In this document: positions 52,268 through 61,706 of the stretch, piece by piece | How the letters are laid out: each line of letters begins with the position of its first letter | How positions within the stretch are numbered: position 1 is the stretch's first letter | From: Thermoanaerobaculia bacterium | GTDB taxonomy: Bacteria; Acidobacteriota; Thermoanaerobaculia; UBA5066 | NCBI GenBank assembly: GCA_022071945.1 | Contig: JAJVIN010000009.1 | Span: forward strand, 1 to 64,000 | DNA length: 64,000 nt | Direction of reading: 5' to 3' | Translations under genes and position numbers: made by a program | The notes under the pieces: generated by a model | What the model was told of the DNA's origin: nothing | What the model saw: the letters and a program-made list of their open reading frames with translations, nothing else | The model's database searches: none

Positions 52268-54144
52268 GGGTCCTCTCCGTGCTCTCTCCCTCTCGATCCT
52301 GGCCGCTCTTCCCGGCTCCCCCCCGAAGACACCGTGGGTCCCTCTTCTCGATACTCCTTCTCCTGCCCCGCGGAAAAGACCCGGCCGGGGTGGAACGTGA
52401 CCCGGAACCGGGAGCCTCTTCCCCGTCCCGGGCTCGCGGCATCGATCGTACCGCCATGCGCGGCGACGATCGCGCGTGCGATGCTCAGCCCCACCCCGAG
52501 CCCGCCGTGCCTGCGATTCACGGCCGCCTCCTCGCGCCGGAACCGGTCGAAGACGAACGGCAAGAAGGACGGGTCGATGCCAAAGCCCTTGTCCTCGACC
52601 TCGATCACCATCCGCCCCTCCGCATCGATTCTGGCCCGAAGCGCCACCGGTTCCCCGGGACCCGAGAACTTGACGGCGTTGGAAAGGAGGTTCCAGAGGA
52701 CTTGCTCGAGGCGGGCGGGGTCGGCCTCGAGGGAAGGCAGGGCGGGGGGGACCTCTGTCTCGATCTGGACTCCTCGCTTCTCCGCCATGGGACGCACCGC
52801 ATCCAGGGCGGTGCGAATCACATCCGAGAGAACGACCCGTTCGCGGCGGAGCTCGAGACCGAAGTTCTCGATTCGCGAAAGGTCGATCAGCTCTCCCAGG
52901 ATCCTGTTCAACGTCTCCGCCTGCCCCAGGATCGCCTTCAGGGCCGACTCGACCGAGGGGTCGGAGCCGTGGCTTTCTCTCAGAACCTCGGCCCAGCCCA
53001 CGATGCCGGTCAAGGGCGTCCGGACCTCGTGAGAGAGATTCGCCAGAAAGTCATCTTTCAGGCGGTTCGAGCGCGTCAGCTCCTCGATCAGGTGAGCGTT
53101 CCGCAGAGCGATGGCGGCCTGTTCGGCCAGGACGACGAGCGTCGCGGAGTCTTCCTCGGAGAAGGCCTCGGGCTGGGCACTCAGGAGCTCGATCACGCCG
53201 AGCCTCTTCTCGGCGACCCGTATCGGCACGGCGAGGAGGCTCCGGACATCGACGCCCGGCACCGCGGAAAGGACGGCCGCCCGCTCCTCGAGCCCCTTTC
53301 CGGCCATGAGCTCGTCGAGACCCGCCGTCGACAGCCGGACAGGGCGCCCCGACAGGTACGCCTCGCCGGCGCATTGCAGTGACGCGGCCGGGATCTGTCC
53401 GGTCTCGGCTGCCGCCTGCGTGGCCCGGCCGGATCCGTAGGCAGCCGCGACGCGCAAAAAGTCTGGTGTCGTTCCCGAGATGTAGGCGACGCACCCTTGC
53501 GAACGAGGGAAAGCCGCGCTCACCTCCTCCACGAAGTACGAGAGGACGTCCGGAGCGCTGAGACGAAGGTTCAAAAGCCGCGTCACCCTCGCGATCGTCT
53601 CCGAGATCCTGTTGCGCCTGGCCAGATCGGAGAGGAGCTCGAGCTGCTTGATGGCGGCCGCAAGGAGCCTGACCGCGGCCCTCACGAACTCGAGTTCCGA
53701 GGCCTCCCAGTCGCGCCGCATCCGCACGGTGGAAAGACTCAGGAACCCCCTCATCCGGCCATCGACGGTGATGCGGGCCGCAACGAGAGACCGGGTTCCC
53801 AGACCCGAGAGGGTGGTTTGGTAGGGTTCGAGCAGCCGTTCGACCGACACGTCCGACGTCGCGAACAGCTCGGGCCACGCCTCGAGGTTGGCGAGCCCGG
53901 GGCCGTCGATCGGGAGCAGCCCGCCAGGAATCGGCGGGATCCCTTCCGCCACGTGTATCGCACGTACGAGTAGCCCTTTTTGCCTGGTCGCGCCGCCTGG
54001 CGGCACGAGCAGGAGCGCCACCCGATCGACCGAGAGAAGCTCACCCAGCCGGTCCACCGACTCCTGCAGCGTGGCCGACAGATCGCGCCCCTCGACCATC
54101 GCCAGAGCCAGTTCAGAAAGAAAGCTCTCCCGGCTTCCCTGCAT
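52264..54144 (-). CDS. Dual-GAF sensor histidine kinase
   Basis: 626 aa from the ATG at 54144 (MQGSRESFLSELALAMVEGR), preceded by AAGGGG. Two GAF-like domains (about 15-160 and 190-360) are followed by HisKA (DDFLANLSHEVRTPLTGIVG, phosphoacceptor His) and HATPase_c (N box EQVLWNLLSNAVKF, G1 DKGFGI, G2 GGLGVGLSIA). There are no membrane helices, so it is cytoplasmic. The C-terminal tail (about 590-626) is charged and disordered. It is coupled to the HD-GYP gene by ATGA. No receiver is present in the pair, so any phosphotransfer partner is elsewhere. Confidence 0.9.
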   Translation of the reverse strand: MQGSRESFLSELALAMVEGRDLSATLQESVDRLGELLSVDRVALLLVPPGGATRQKGLLVRAIHVAEGIPPIPGGLLPIDGPGLANLEAWPELFATSDVSVERLLEPYQTTLSGLGTRSLVAARITVDGRMRGFLSLSTVRMRRDWEASELEFVRAAVRLLAAAIKQLELLSDLARRNRISETIARVTRLLNLRLSAPDVLSYFVEEVSAAFPRSQGCVAYISGTTPDFLRVAAAYGSGRATQAAAETGQIPAASLQCAGEAYLSGRPVRLSTAGLDELMAGKGLEERAAVLSAVPGVDVRSLLAVPIRVAEKRLGVIELLSAQPEAFSEEDSATLVVLAEQAAIALRNAHLIEELTRSNRLKDDFLANLSHEVRTPLTGIVGWAEVLRESHGSDPSVESALKAILGQAETLNRILGELIDLSRIENFGLELRRERVVLSDVIRTALDAVRPMAEKRGVQIETEVPPALPSLEADPARLEQVLWNLLSNAVKFSGPGEPVALRARIDAEGRMVIEVEDKGFGIDPSFLPFVFDRFRREEAAVNRRHGGLGVGLSIARAIVAAHGGTIDAASPGRGRGSRFRVTFHPGRVFSAGQEKEYREEGPTVSSGGSREERPGSRGREHGEDP

Positions 54145-54370
54145 GCCCCTTCCCCTGCCCTCTCGAAGAACGAACATCTAAGCACAGAAACGGCCAGAAA
54201 GCACCCTGGCCGCCCCGGACACCGCCTCCAGAATCCCCCTCCTCGAGAAACTGGATCAGGGCGACATCGCACCGTTCGTTTTCCCTCCCTCGCGTGCGCG
54301 GAGGAGCGTCAGGGAGGGGGCGCCCCGGTCTTCGTGGCAAGCGGCCGAGGAGTGCCCCCACCCCCGCCAT

Positions 54371-57300
54371 TCACGAGCGGGACGCCACGCGCCGGTGGAC
54401 CCTCGGGAGCCTCGCCGTGAACACCGATCCTTGCCCCTCGACGCTCCAGACGCTCAAATCCCCCCCCATCAGGCGGCAGAACTGCCGGGAGATGAAGAGG
54501 CCCAGGCCCGTCCCGCCATGCTTCCTCGGGATCGAAGGATCCAGCTGGTCGAATGGCTGGAAGAGACGGGCGACCTTCTCGTCGCTCATCCCGGGACCCG
54601 TGTCCTTGACGCGGAAGACGGCCCAGCCGGGCTCGGAGGCGTCCACCTCGAACGTCACGACGCCTTTCGTCGTGAACTTGGCCGCGTTTCCGAGGAGATT
54701 CAGCAGGACCTGCCGGAGCCGCGTCGGATCCGACGTCATGTCATCGAGTTCGCCGGCCATCACGAACCGGAGCTCGTTCTGGCGGGCCTGGAACAGCGGC
54801 CCCATGGTCGCGACCACCTCGTCCAGAAGGGGCTGGACCGCAAATGTCCGGCTCTCGAGCTCCATCCGTCCGGCCTCGATCTTCGAGAGATCCAGGATGT
54901 CGTTGACCAGGGCGAGCTGGTGGCGCGCCGCCCCCCGGATCTTCTCGAGGTCCTCCCTCACGGCTCCCGGGTCGAGCTCCTCCACTTCCTCCATGAGAAG
55001 CTCGCTGTACCCGATGATGGCATTGAGGGGCGTGCGCAGCTCGTGACTCATGCTGGCCAGAAACCGGCTCTTGGCCTGGCTCGCGTCCTCGGCTCTCACC
55101 AGGGCGGCTTCGGCCCTGGCCTTCTCCTCGGCGAGCGCCTGCGTCCTTTCGGCGACGACGTGTTCGAGGATCCGGTGCCGCTCCTCGAGGTGGCGGGTCC
55201 TCAACTTCAGGAAAATGAGGACCACAGCCCCGATGCCGGCCGCCACCAGGGCGTAGAACAGCGGCGTTTCCGTGAATTCAGGCTCGATCGAAAACGAGAA
55301 CGAAGCCCCCGTCTCGTTCCAGACTCCATCGTTGTTGGAGGCCTGGACTCGAAATGTGTACGTCCCGTGGGGAATGCGGGTGTAGTAGGCCGCCCGCCTC
55401 AGGCCGGGATCGGTGAAGGCCCTGTCGAACCCCTCGAGCATGACTCGAAAGCGGACCTTCTCGGGAGCCAGAAAGCTCAGGGCGGTATAGCGAAATTCGA
55501 ACTGCTCGCCCCCCGCTGGCAGGACGGTCCGCTCACGTGGGTCGATCCGTGTCCCGTCCACGAAGAGGTCCTCGATGTAGACCGGCGGAGGGAGCGGGTT
55601 CTTGAGAATCCGCGCTGGATCCACCAGGGCCGCTCCGTGGGTCGTCGGAAAGACGAGCCGTCCGTCGGAGAGCTTCCACCCGGCGTTGTTTCCACCCCCG
55701 TTGCACTCGGCGCTGATGAGGCCGTCGGCGGTCCCGAAGGCCTCGCAGGCGATCCTCTTCGCCTTGCCCTTCGCGAAATCCTCGAGGCTCTGGCGGCTGC
55801 ATCGCGAGATGCCCTTGTTGCAGCTCATCCAGAGAAAGCCGCGGTCGTCCTCGAGAACCTTGAACACCACGTCATCGAACAGTCCGTTCTCGACCCGGTA
55901 GTGGGTGATCTTCCCGTTCTCGATCCGCGCCAGGCCGCCGCCGTGCATGCCGAGCCACAGGACTCCCTGGCTGTCCTCGTAGATGGAACGTCCGACATCG
56001 TGGCCGAGGCCCTCCGGACGCGAGAGACGGGAAAACCGGGTTCCGTCTCCGTAGGCGAAGCCTCCCCCCTCTGTGGCCGCCCAGAGAGTTCCCCGGCGGT
56101 CGCGCTGAATCGAGAAGACGACGTTGGCGGGGAAGCCGCCGCGAACGTCGAAGTATTCGAAGCGGTCCTCCACCATGTGGAAGAGCCCCGCGCCGTACGT
56201 CCCGCCCCACAGGCTCCCGTCGTCATCGACGAACAGCGACCGGACGTGGTTCGACCGGAGTCCCTGTTCGACCGTCAGGCACGTGAAGCGGCCGTCTACG
56301 AGGTGCCCGAGCCCCCCGAACGTTCCGATCCAGAGTCCGCCCGCCTTGTCTTCCACGGTCGCCCAGACCTGGTCGTTGCACAGTCCGTCCCGCTTGCGAT
56401 ACGTGGTGACCGTTCCGTTCTCGACGCGGTTGAGCCCGCCGCCGTTGGTGCCGATCCACAAGACCTTCCTCGAGTCCTCGTAGACCGAGCGGATGCCATT
56501 GTGGGACAGGCCATCCTGCGTCGTGAGGACCGTAAACTTCCCCTCTCGCAACCTGTTGAGACCACCGCCAGCGGTCCCGATCCAGAAACTCCCCTCCCGG
56601 TCCTCGTGAAAGCACCAGACACGCTCGCTCGAGAGGCCGCGATCGACCGAGAGAGCCTCGACCCGCGAGCCATGAATCCTGTTCAGACCCCCGCCGATCG
56701 TCCCGACCCACAGCGAGCCGGCCCGGTCGCGGTGGAGCGAATAGACGTCGTCGCTCGCCAGACCCGAGGCCTGCGTCCGGGTGGAAACCGCCCCGCCGGG
56801 CGAAATGGTGAGGAGGCCTCCCCCCATCAGGCCTGCCAGGAGATCTCCGTTCGTATCGGCGAGGAGCTCGTTCACTTGAGCCTGGGCCAGCCGCGGCTCC
56901 ACGGAGAACGGCCGCGCGGCTCCGTTCTCGAAGACGAAAAGGCCGCTTCCAAAGGTGCCCAGCCACATCCTTCCCCGCTGGTCCAGGGCAACCGAGGTCA
57001 CCCGTTCGTCCGGAAGACCTCTCCAGACTGTCTTCCAGCCGGAAGGCCCGCCACTCGACAGGCGAAAGGCTCCCGCCCCCATGGTCCCGACCCACAAGTC
57101 TCCCTTGTCATCCAGAGCGATCTTCCAGATCAGGAGATTCGGCGCGAGGTCCGGAACCGGTGAACCCTCGAAGACTCCCCTTCGCAGGCGAGCCAGTCCG
57201 CCTCCGAAGGTCCCGATCCAGAGGGTTCCATCGGGTCCCTCCGCCAGGCTCTGAACCCAGTTGTGCCGCAGGGCGGGGGTGTTGTCCTTGTCAAAGACCC

Positions 57301-57523
57301 GAAACGCCACCCCATCGAACCGCACGAGCCCCTCGTGGGTTCCGATCCAGAGATACCCATCCTTCGTTTGCAGGATGGTGTTCACCGTGTTGTTCGGAAG
57401 GCCGTCCGTGTTTTTCCACGAATCCAGGACGAACTGGGAGAGGGGCCGTTCGGGATCCAGGCCGGGGGCTCTCCCCGGCACGAGGAGCCCTCCCAGCATC
57501 AAGAGGAGAAAGACTCGTCTCAC
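54371..57523 (-). CDS. Two-component regulator propeller sensor histidine kinase
   Basis: 1050 aa from the GTG at 57523, overlapping the dehydrogenase stop as GTGA. A signal peptide leads to a periplasmic propeller of about 14 blades (about 35-590) with the repeated pattern SLxVDxDGxLWxGTxGGGLxR. A Y_Y_Y-like Ig domain follows (FEFRYTALSFLAPEKVRFRV, GTYTFRVQASNNDGVWNETG), then one transmembrane helix (YALVAAGIGAVVLIFLKLRT). HisKA (ASMSHELRTPLNAIIGYSEL) and HATPase_c (VLLNLLGNAAKF, DTGPGM, GTGLGLFISRQ) complete it. Unlike hybrid two-component systems of this family it ends after HATPase, with no receiver or DNA-binding domain. Confidence 0.92.
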   Translation of the reverse strand: MRRVFLLLMLGGLLVPGRAPGLDPERPLSQFVLDSWKNTDGLPNNTVNTILQTKDGYLWIGTHEGLVRFDGVAFRVFDKDNTPALRHNWVQSLAEGPDGTLWIGTFGGGLARLRRGVFEGSPVPDLAPNLLIWKIALDDKGDLWVGTMGAGAFRLSSGGPSGWKTVWRGLPDERVTSVALDQRGRMWLGTFGSGLFVFENGAARPFSVEPRLAQAQVNELLADTNGDLLAGLMGGGLLTISPGGAVSTRTQASGLASDDVYSLHRDRAGSLWVGTIGGGLNRIHGSRVEALSVDRGLSSERVWCFHEDREGSFWIGTAGGGLNRLREGKFTVLTTQDGLSHNGIRSVYEDSRKVLWIGTNGGGLNRVENGTVTTYRKRDGLCNDQVWATVEDKAGGLWIGTFGGLGHLVDGRFTCLTVEQGLRSNHVRSLFVDDDGSLWGGTYGAGLFHMVEDRFEYFDVRGGFPANVVFSIQRDRRGTLWAATEGGGFAYGDGTRFSRLSRPEGLGHDVGRSIYEDSQGVLWLGMHGGGLARIENGKITHYRVENGLFDDVVFKVLEDDRGFLWMSCNKGISRCSRQSLEDFAKGKAKRIACEAFGTADGLISAECNGGGNNAGWKLSDGRLVFPTTHGAALVDPARILKNPLPPPVYIEDLFVDGTRIDPRERTVLPAGGEQFEFRYTALSFLAPEKVRFRVMLEGFDRAFTDPGLRRAAYYTRIPHGTYTFRVQASNNDGVWNETGASFSFSIEPEFTETPLFYALVAAGIGAVVLIFLKLRTRHLEERHRILEHVVAERTQALAEEKARAEAALVRAEDASQAKSRFLASMSHELRTPLNAIIGYSELLMEEVEELDPGAVREDLEKIRGAARHQLALVNDILDLSKIEAGRMELESRTFAVQPLLDEVVATMGPLFQARQNELRFVMAGELDDMTSDPTRLRQVLLNLLGNAAKFTTKGVVTFEVDASEPGWAVFRVKDTGPGMSDEKVARLFQPFDQLDPSIPRKHGGTGLGLFISRQFCRLMGGDLSVWSVEGQGSVFTARLPRVHRRVASRS

Positions 57524-60144
57524 TCTCCGAGATAGGCGCTCCCGTCACTCGTCCCCTGTCCGGGCTCGGGGCCGTCGTTGATGACGCCATAGGCGATGAA
57601 CCGCGCCGTCCCCTCCGCCCTGACCCTGACGTAGCCCTGCGTCAGGCCGAACTTCTTCAGAATCCCGTCCACCTGCTTCCGCTCACCCATCCCGAGTCCG
57701 ATCGGACCCACCGTGCCAGCCACCGCGCCCGTCTCCCCGTTCACGACATCCAGGTAGAGGTTCAAATAGGAGGACGTGTCCCCGGCGTGAACGACGGCCA
57801 CGTTGGAACGGCTCTTGCTGTCCTGCAGAAGACCCGAAACGGTGGCCGTGCCGTAGAAGGCCTCCGACTGGGTGACCCCCTGCAGGAAGACGCCATAGCG
57901 CCCGGATCCGGCAGCGGCGATCGTGCGGATCAGCGCCCCTGCCAGGCCAGAGACCCGGAACCCGTCGGAGTTTCGGAACGAGACGGTCAGGGAACCCGCG
58001 AGGTTCGTCCCCTTCGCTCCCACCGCGCCACCCGAGGCACGGAGCTTGTCGAGGAAGCTCTTCAGGAGCACCTGCCGCCGCGGCTCCAGGCGCTCCTCCA
58101 GGGTCACCACGTCTCCCGTGTAGCCGCCAAGCGACTCGCGGTACTGGAGCGTCGCCACGACGGGGTCGTCCGACGGATTGGCCAGGATGACCTCGGTGTC
58201 ATAGGCGTTCGTCTCGAGAACGACGGGAACGACAACGGGCTCCTTGGGCATCTCGGTGCGGACGGGTTTCAGGAAGCTCCCGTCGAACGTCGTGGTGTCG
58301 TTGGCCACACCGTAGGCCGAGAAGTAGCCCGTGCCGCCGACCTGCCGCAGGGACGCCGTGCCATGAGAGAAGCCCGCCCAGGGAAGGAGTCCCTCCAGCT
58401 GCCGCCATTCACCGGGCTGGAGAATGACTGGCTCGGGCAGGGGCTTCCTGACCCCCGTGTCGCCCGAGATGATCGTGACGTCGACGGTTACGACGACTCC
58501 GCTCGGGTTGTAGATGGCCAGGTTCGAGCGCTCCGCTTCGTTCTCCCTGAGCCCGAAGACCAGGGCGCCGGTCTTGAACATCTGACTGTTGAGCGGCGCC
58601 CCGTATGCGAGGCCTGAAACGCCCGGGCCTGACGGAGCCGTCGTTCTCGCCGTGACCTTCACGGCACCCGCGGAGGTCCCTCCAACGGAGGCGATCTGCA
58701 GGATTCCGCCCTGGTTCCCCTCTCGCGGGATCGGAACGCCCAGGGTGCGCAGCCTCTCGAGGACGTCCGGAATGCTGAGCTGCGTGCCTGCCGGCAGGTT
58801 TTCCGAGGCCGAGCCACTGCCGGACGCGCCGAGCTGGGCGGCAGCGCTGTAGGTGTAGGTGAGGGAGACGGGAGTGGAACCCGTGTTCACGACCGACATG
58901 GCGGACTTGTAGCGCGCCCCGCCGCGCCCTGAAGCGTCCAGAACGATGGGAACCGTTCGCGGGATCGACTTGTTGTCCGACTCGATCCGGAAGATCGTCC
59001 CGTCGTAGACGTCGCAAAGGTAAAGCCGTCCCGCCGAGTCCGTTCCGATCCCCGCCGGGTTCCGGAAGCGTTTTCCTCCCCCGTACGAGATCTCGCGCCC
59101 GAAGTTCTTCACCTCGATGCGGCCTCCCGAAATCCTCGAGAGAGCAAAGAGCTCACCGGTGCAGTAGTCGGAAAAGACGAAGCTTCCATCCAGCTCGGGA
59201 ACCTCCGCATTGCGCACGACGGCCCCTCCGATCACCGAGCAGCGGCCATCCGTGTGGCGGTACTCGTGGACGGGGAGCGTGAGCGTCCGGCCGTTGGCGC
59301 ATTCCTGGCTCGGGTTGTAGCAGTTCGACCCTTCCATCAAGCGCCAGCCGTAGTTCTCGCCGCCCCGAGACGTGCCGGGCTGGAGGTTGACCTCCTCGAC
59401 CGAATCCTGTCCGACGTCGGGCAGGAAGAGATCTCCCGTCCAGGGGTCGAAGCCGAATCCCCAGGGGTTCCTCAGCCCGGTCGCCCACACCTCGGCGAGC
59501 TTGCCGCCCCGCGCGAAGAAGGGGTTGTCCGGAGGCACGGCATAGAACTTCCCGCCATCTCGCCCGTCGACGTCGATTCGAAGCATCTTGCCGAGCCAGG
59601 TCAGCTCGCTCTGCGCGTTGTTCTGCGGGTCCCCCGCCCCTCCCCCGTCGCCGAACCCGATGTACAGATAGCCGTCGAAGGGCGAGAACTCCATGTGCCC
59701 GCCGTTGTGGTTCGCGTAGGGCTGGAACTGACGCAGGAGCACCCTCTCGGTCGAAATGTCCGCAACGTCGGGGTCTTCATTCCCGATCCGGAACTCCGAG
59801 ATGACGGTCGCCCCGGTTGCATCCGTGTAGTTCACGTAGAACTTTCCGTTGTCGAGGAATCGAGGGTGAAACGCGAGCCCGAGCAGCCCCCGCTCCCCGC
59901 AGCAGCTGACCCTCGTCGATAGGTTGAGCAAGGTCGAGTCCACGATGCCGTTCCTGAGGACCCGGATTCTCCCGATCTGCTCCACCACGAAAAGCCGCTC
60001 GGTGTCCCCGGGAGGTGACGTCACCGCGATCGGACTGCTGAGACCCGAAATGATCGGCACGGTCCGGACCGTGCCCAGAAGCTCTCTCTCGCCCAGCGAG
60101 ACGGCGAGCGTCAGGAAAACCCCACAGATGACCGATCTCTTCAT
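57520..60144 (-). CDS. PQQ-dependent sugar dehydrogenase-like (GSDH) protein with duplicated C-terminal module
   Basis: 874 aa from the ATG at 60144, with GGAGGAA 5 nt upstream; a longer frame runs into the divergent promoter and is rejected. After a signal peptide, residues about 25-390 are a GSDH-type six-blade propeller (FLDNGKFYVNYTD, NHNGGHMEFSPFDGYLYIGF, GDGGGAGDPQNNAQ, GLRNPWGFGFDPWTGDLFLP, DVGQDSVEEVN). Residues about 396-626 and 640-874 are two copies of the module also found in the 12022-16236 protein (VPVVLETNAYDTEVILANPS, RSNLAIYNPSG, YFSAYGVANDTTTFDGSF; RSNVAVVHAG, FIAYGVINDG). It is probably extracellular; enzyme activity is not proven. It is coupled by GTGA to the propeller kinase. 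Confidence 0.87.
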   Translation of the reverse strand: MKRSVICGVFLTLAVSLGERELLGTVRTVPIISGLSSPIAVTSPPGDTERLFVVEQIGRIRVLRNGIVDSTLLNLSTRVSCCGERGLLGLAFHPRFLDNGKFYVNYTDATGATVISEFRIGNEDPDVADISTERVLLRQFQPYANHNGGHMEFSPFDGYLYIGFGDGGGAGDPQNNAQSELTWLGKMLRIDVDGRDGGKFYAVPPDNPFFARGGKLAEVWATGLRNPWGFGFDPWTGDLFLPDVGQDSVEEVNLQPGTSRGGENYGWRLMEGSNCYNPSQECANGRTLTLPVHEYRHTDGRCSVIGGAVVRNAEVPELDGSFVFSDYCTGELFALSRISGGRIEVKNFGREISYGGGKRFRNPAGIGTDSAGRLYLCDVYDGTIFRIESDNKSIPRTVPIVLDASGRGGARYKSAMSVVNTGSTPVSLTYTYSAAAQLGASGSGSASENLPAGTQLSIPDVLERLRTLGVPIPREGNQGGILQIASVGGTSAGAVKVTARTTAPSGPGVSGLAYGAPLNSQMFKTGALVFGLRENEAERSNLAIYNPSGVVVTVDVTIISGDTGVRKPLPEPVILQPGEWRQLEGLLPWAGFSHGTASLRQVGGTGYFSAYGVANDTTTFDGSFLKPVRTEMPKEPVVVPVVLETNAYDTEVILANPSDDPVVATLQYRESLGGYTGDVVTLEERLEPRRQVLLKSFLDKLRASGGAVGAKGTNLAGSLTVSFRNSDGFRVSGLAGALIRTIAAAGSGRYGVFLQGVTQSEAFYGTATVSGLLQDSKSRSNVAVVHAGDTSSYLNLYLDVVNGETGAVAGTVGPIGLGMGERKQVDGILKKFGLTQGYVRVRAEGTARFIAYGVINDGPEPGQGTSDGSAYLGE

Positions 60145-60255
60145 CGCGATTCCTCCGGTCCGAATACCTGAAGGATAAGCCGTCCCGGCCCCGGACCCCA
60201 TCGTCGGGAAGAGACAGCGGTCACCTGAACCCGCGATTCGAGACACGGGCCCCCC

Positions 60256-60284
60256 TTGACAAAACATAACTATATGGTTATATT
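60256..60284 (+). promoter_or_regulatory. Consensus promoter with palindromic operator for the TolC-adaptor-RND operon
   Basis: TTGACA (60256-60261), a 17-bp spacer, then TATATT (60279-60284) is an almost ideal sigma-70 promoter, unusual for this GC-rich window. The spacer and -10 contain the near-perfect palindrome ATAACTATATGGTTAT (60266-60281), with 7 of 8 base pairs matching between arms. This position suits a repressor that blocks RNA polymerase, such as an ArsR- or TetR-type efflux regulator. No regulator gene is seen in the window. Confidence 0.8.
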
Positions 60285-60345
60285 TCGATTCGCATATGGA
60301 ATTCCGAGCGCAAAATCCATCTGTCCCAACGACCGAGGAGGTGTC

Positions 60346-61689
60346 ATGAGGATCTCCTTCCTGCCTCTCACCCTCGCTCTGGCTCTCCCCCTTTCCGCTG
60401 CCGAAACCCTCACCCTCGACCAGGCCATGAAAGCGGCCCGGGAAAAGGCGCGCGAGGTCACGGCCGCCGAGGCGCGCATGAACGCGGCCGGGGAGAGGGT
60501 CAAGCAAGCTCAGGGTTTCAGGCTTCCGTCCCTGACGTTCTCGGAGACCTACATCCGGACGGACTCGCCGGCGGAGTCTTTCGCCCTGAAGCTGAACAAG
60601 AACCAGTTCTCCTTCCCCGACTTCGTCTCCTCCGACCCGAACAACCCTGGCTATTCGGGAACAGCCATCACGCGGCTGGAGGCCATGGTGCCCCTCTTCA
60701 CCGGCGGAGAGCTTTCGGGCCGCATCAAGCAAGCGGAGAACGCGGCGGCCGCCGCGGCAAAGAGCCGGGACTGGGCCGCTGACAGCGCGGCTTTCGAGGC
60801 CGCCAATGCCTTCATCATGGTGGCCCAGGCCGAGGAGTACGCAAAGCTCCTTTCAAAGGCCCGCGAGACCGTCAAGGCTCACGTCGACCTCGCCAGCGCC
60901 TACGTCAACGAGGGGATGCTGGTGAGGTCCGAGCTCTTGCGGGCACAGGTCGAGCTTGCGCGGGTCGAGGACATGCTCGAGGACGTGAAGGGAAAGGTCC
61001 GGATCGCCAGCGCGAACCTGGCCTTCCGGATGGGCGCCCCGCAGGACGCTCAGTACGCGCTCGCTCCCCTGCCCCCTCCGCCTCCGCTCGAGGGAACGGC
61101 GGCCGAGTGGGTCGCCTCTTCCCGGGATCGCAAGGACCTGGCGGCGGGACGGGATCTCCTCGCGGCGGGCGAGCTCGAGGAGAAGGTCAAGAAGGCGGGC
61201 TACTTCCCCAAGGCAGGTGTCCTGGCGCGTTACGACTGGGTCGGCACCAACCTCTTCGGCTCCTCCGGGAACGCCGGGACGGTGATGGCCTTCGTCTCGT
61301 GGAACCTCTTCGCGGGCGGCTCCGACAAGGCGGCGAGGATCGCCGCGCGCGAGGAAGCGCGGGCCGGGCGCGAGGACATCGCGCGTTTCACCGAGGGCGT
61401 CGCTCTCGAAACACGCCAGGCCTACGAAGAGGCCGTCACCGCGCGCGAACGTCACAAGACCGCGATCCTCGCCCTGGAGTCGGCCCGGGAAACCGAACGG
61501 ATCATGAAGGAGCGCTTCGCCAGCGGCGTCGTCAAGACGCTGGACGTTCTCGATGCGTCGACGGCCCGCCGCGAGGCCGAGACCCGCGAGCTCTCGGCCC
61601 GCGCCGAGGCCCACGCGGCCTCCTACCGCCTTGCCCTGAAGGCCGGCCGAACCCCCGAATCCGTCCTGACACAGAAAGACACGAAATGA
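60346..61689 (+). CDS. TolC-family outer membrane efflux protein
   Basis: 447 aa from the ATG at 60346, preceded by GGAGG with 4-nt spacing; an upstream TTG is part of the -35 box. The signal peptide ends near SAAETLTLDQAMKAAREKAR. Two TolC repeats are visible, each with long coiled helices: ARMNAAGERVKQAQGFRLPS, then AVNV-like VPLFTGGELSGRIKQAENAA; and GYFPKAGVLARYDWVGTNLF, then WNLFAGGSDKAARIAAREEA. The final helix has GVVKTLDVLDASTARREAET. It forms the outer-membrane exit duct of the pump encoded downstream. Confidence 0.92.
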   Translation: MRISFLPLTLALALPLSAAETLTLDQAMKAAREKAREVTAAEARMNAAGERVKQAQGFRLPSLTFSETYIRTDSPAESFALKLNKNQFSFPDFVSSDPNNPGYSGTAITRLEAMVPLFTGGELSGRIKQAENAAAAAAKSRDWAADSAAFEAANAFIMVAQAEEYAKLLSKARETVKAHVDLASAYVNEGMLVRSELLRAQVELARVEDMLEDVKGKVRIASANLAFRMGAPQDAQYALAPLPPPPPLEGTAAEWVASSRDRKDLAAGRDLLAAGELEEKVKKAGYFPKAGVLARYDWVGTNLFGSSGNAGTVMAFVSWNLFAGGSDKAARIAAREEARAGREDIARFTEGVALETRQAYEEAVTARERHKTAILALESARETERIMKERFASGVVKTLDVLDASTARREAETRELSARAEAHAASYRLALKAGRTPESVLTQKDTK

Positions 61690-61706
61690 GATCCACGGAG
61701 GAAAAG

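Noticed and set aside
54395-57163. Plus-strand frame of 922 codons over the propeller kinase
   Set aside because: Antisense to clear HisKA/HATPase and propeller motifs.
60256-60345. TolC gene start at the upstream TTG
   Set aside because: That TTG is the -35 box of the promoter; the ATG at 60346 has GGAGG and starts the signal peptide.
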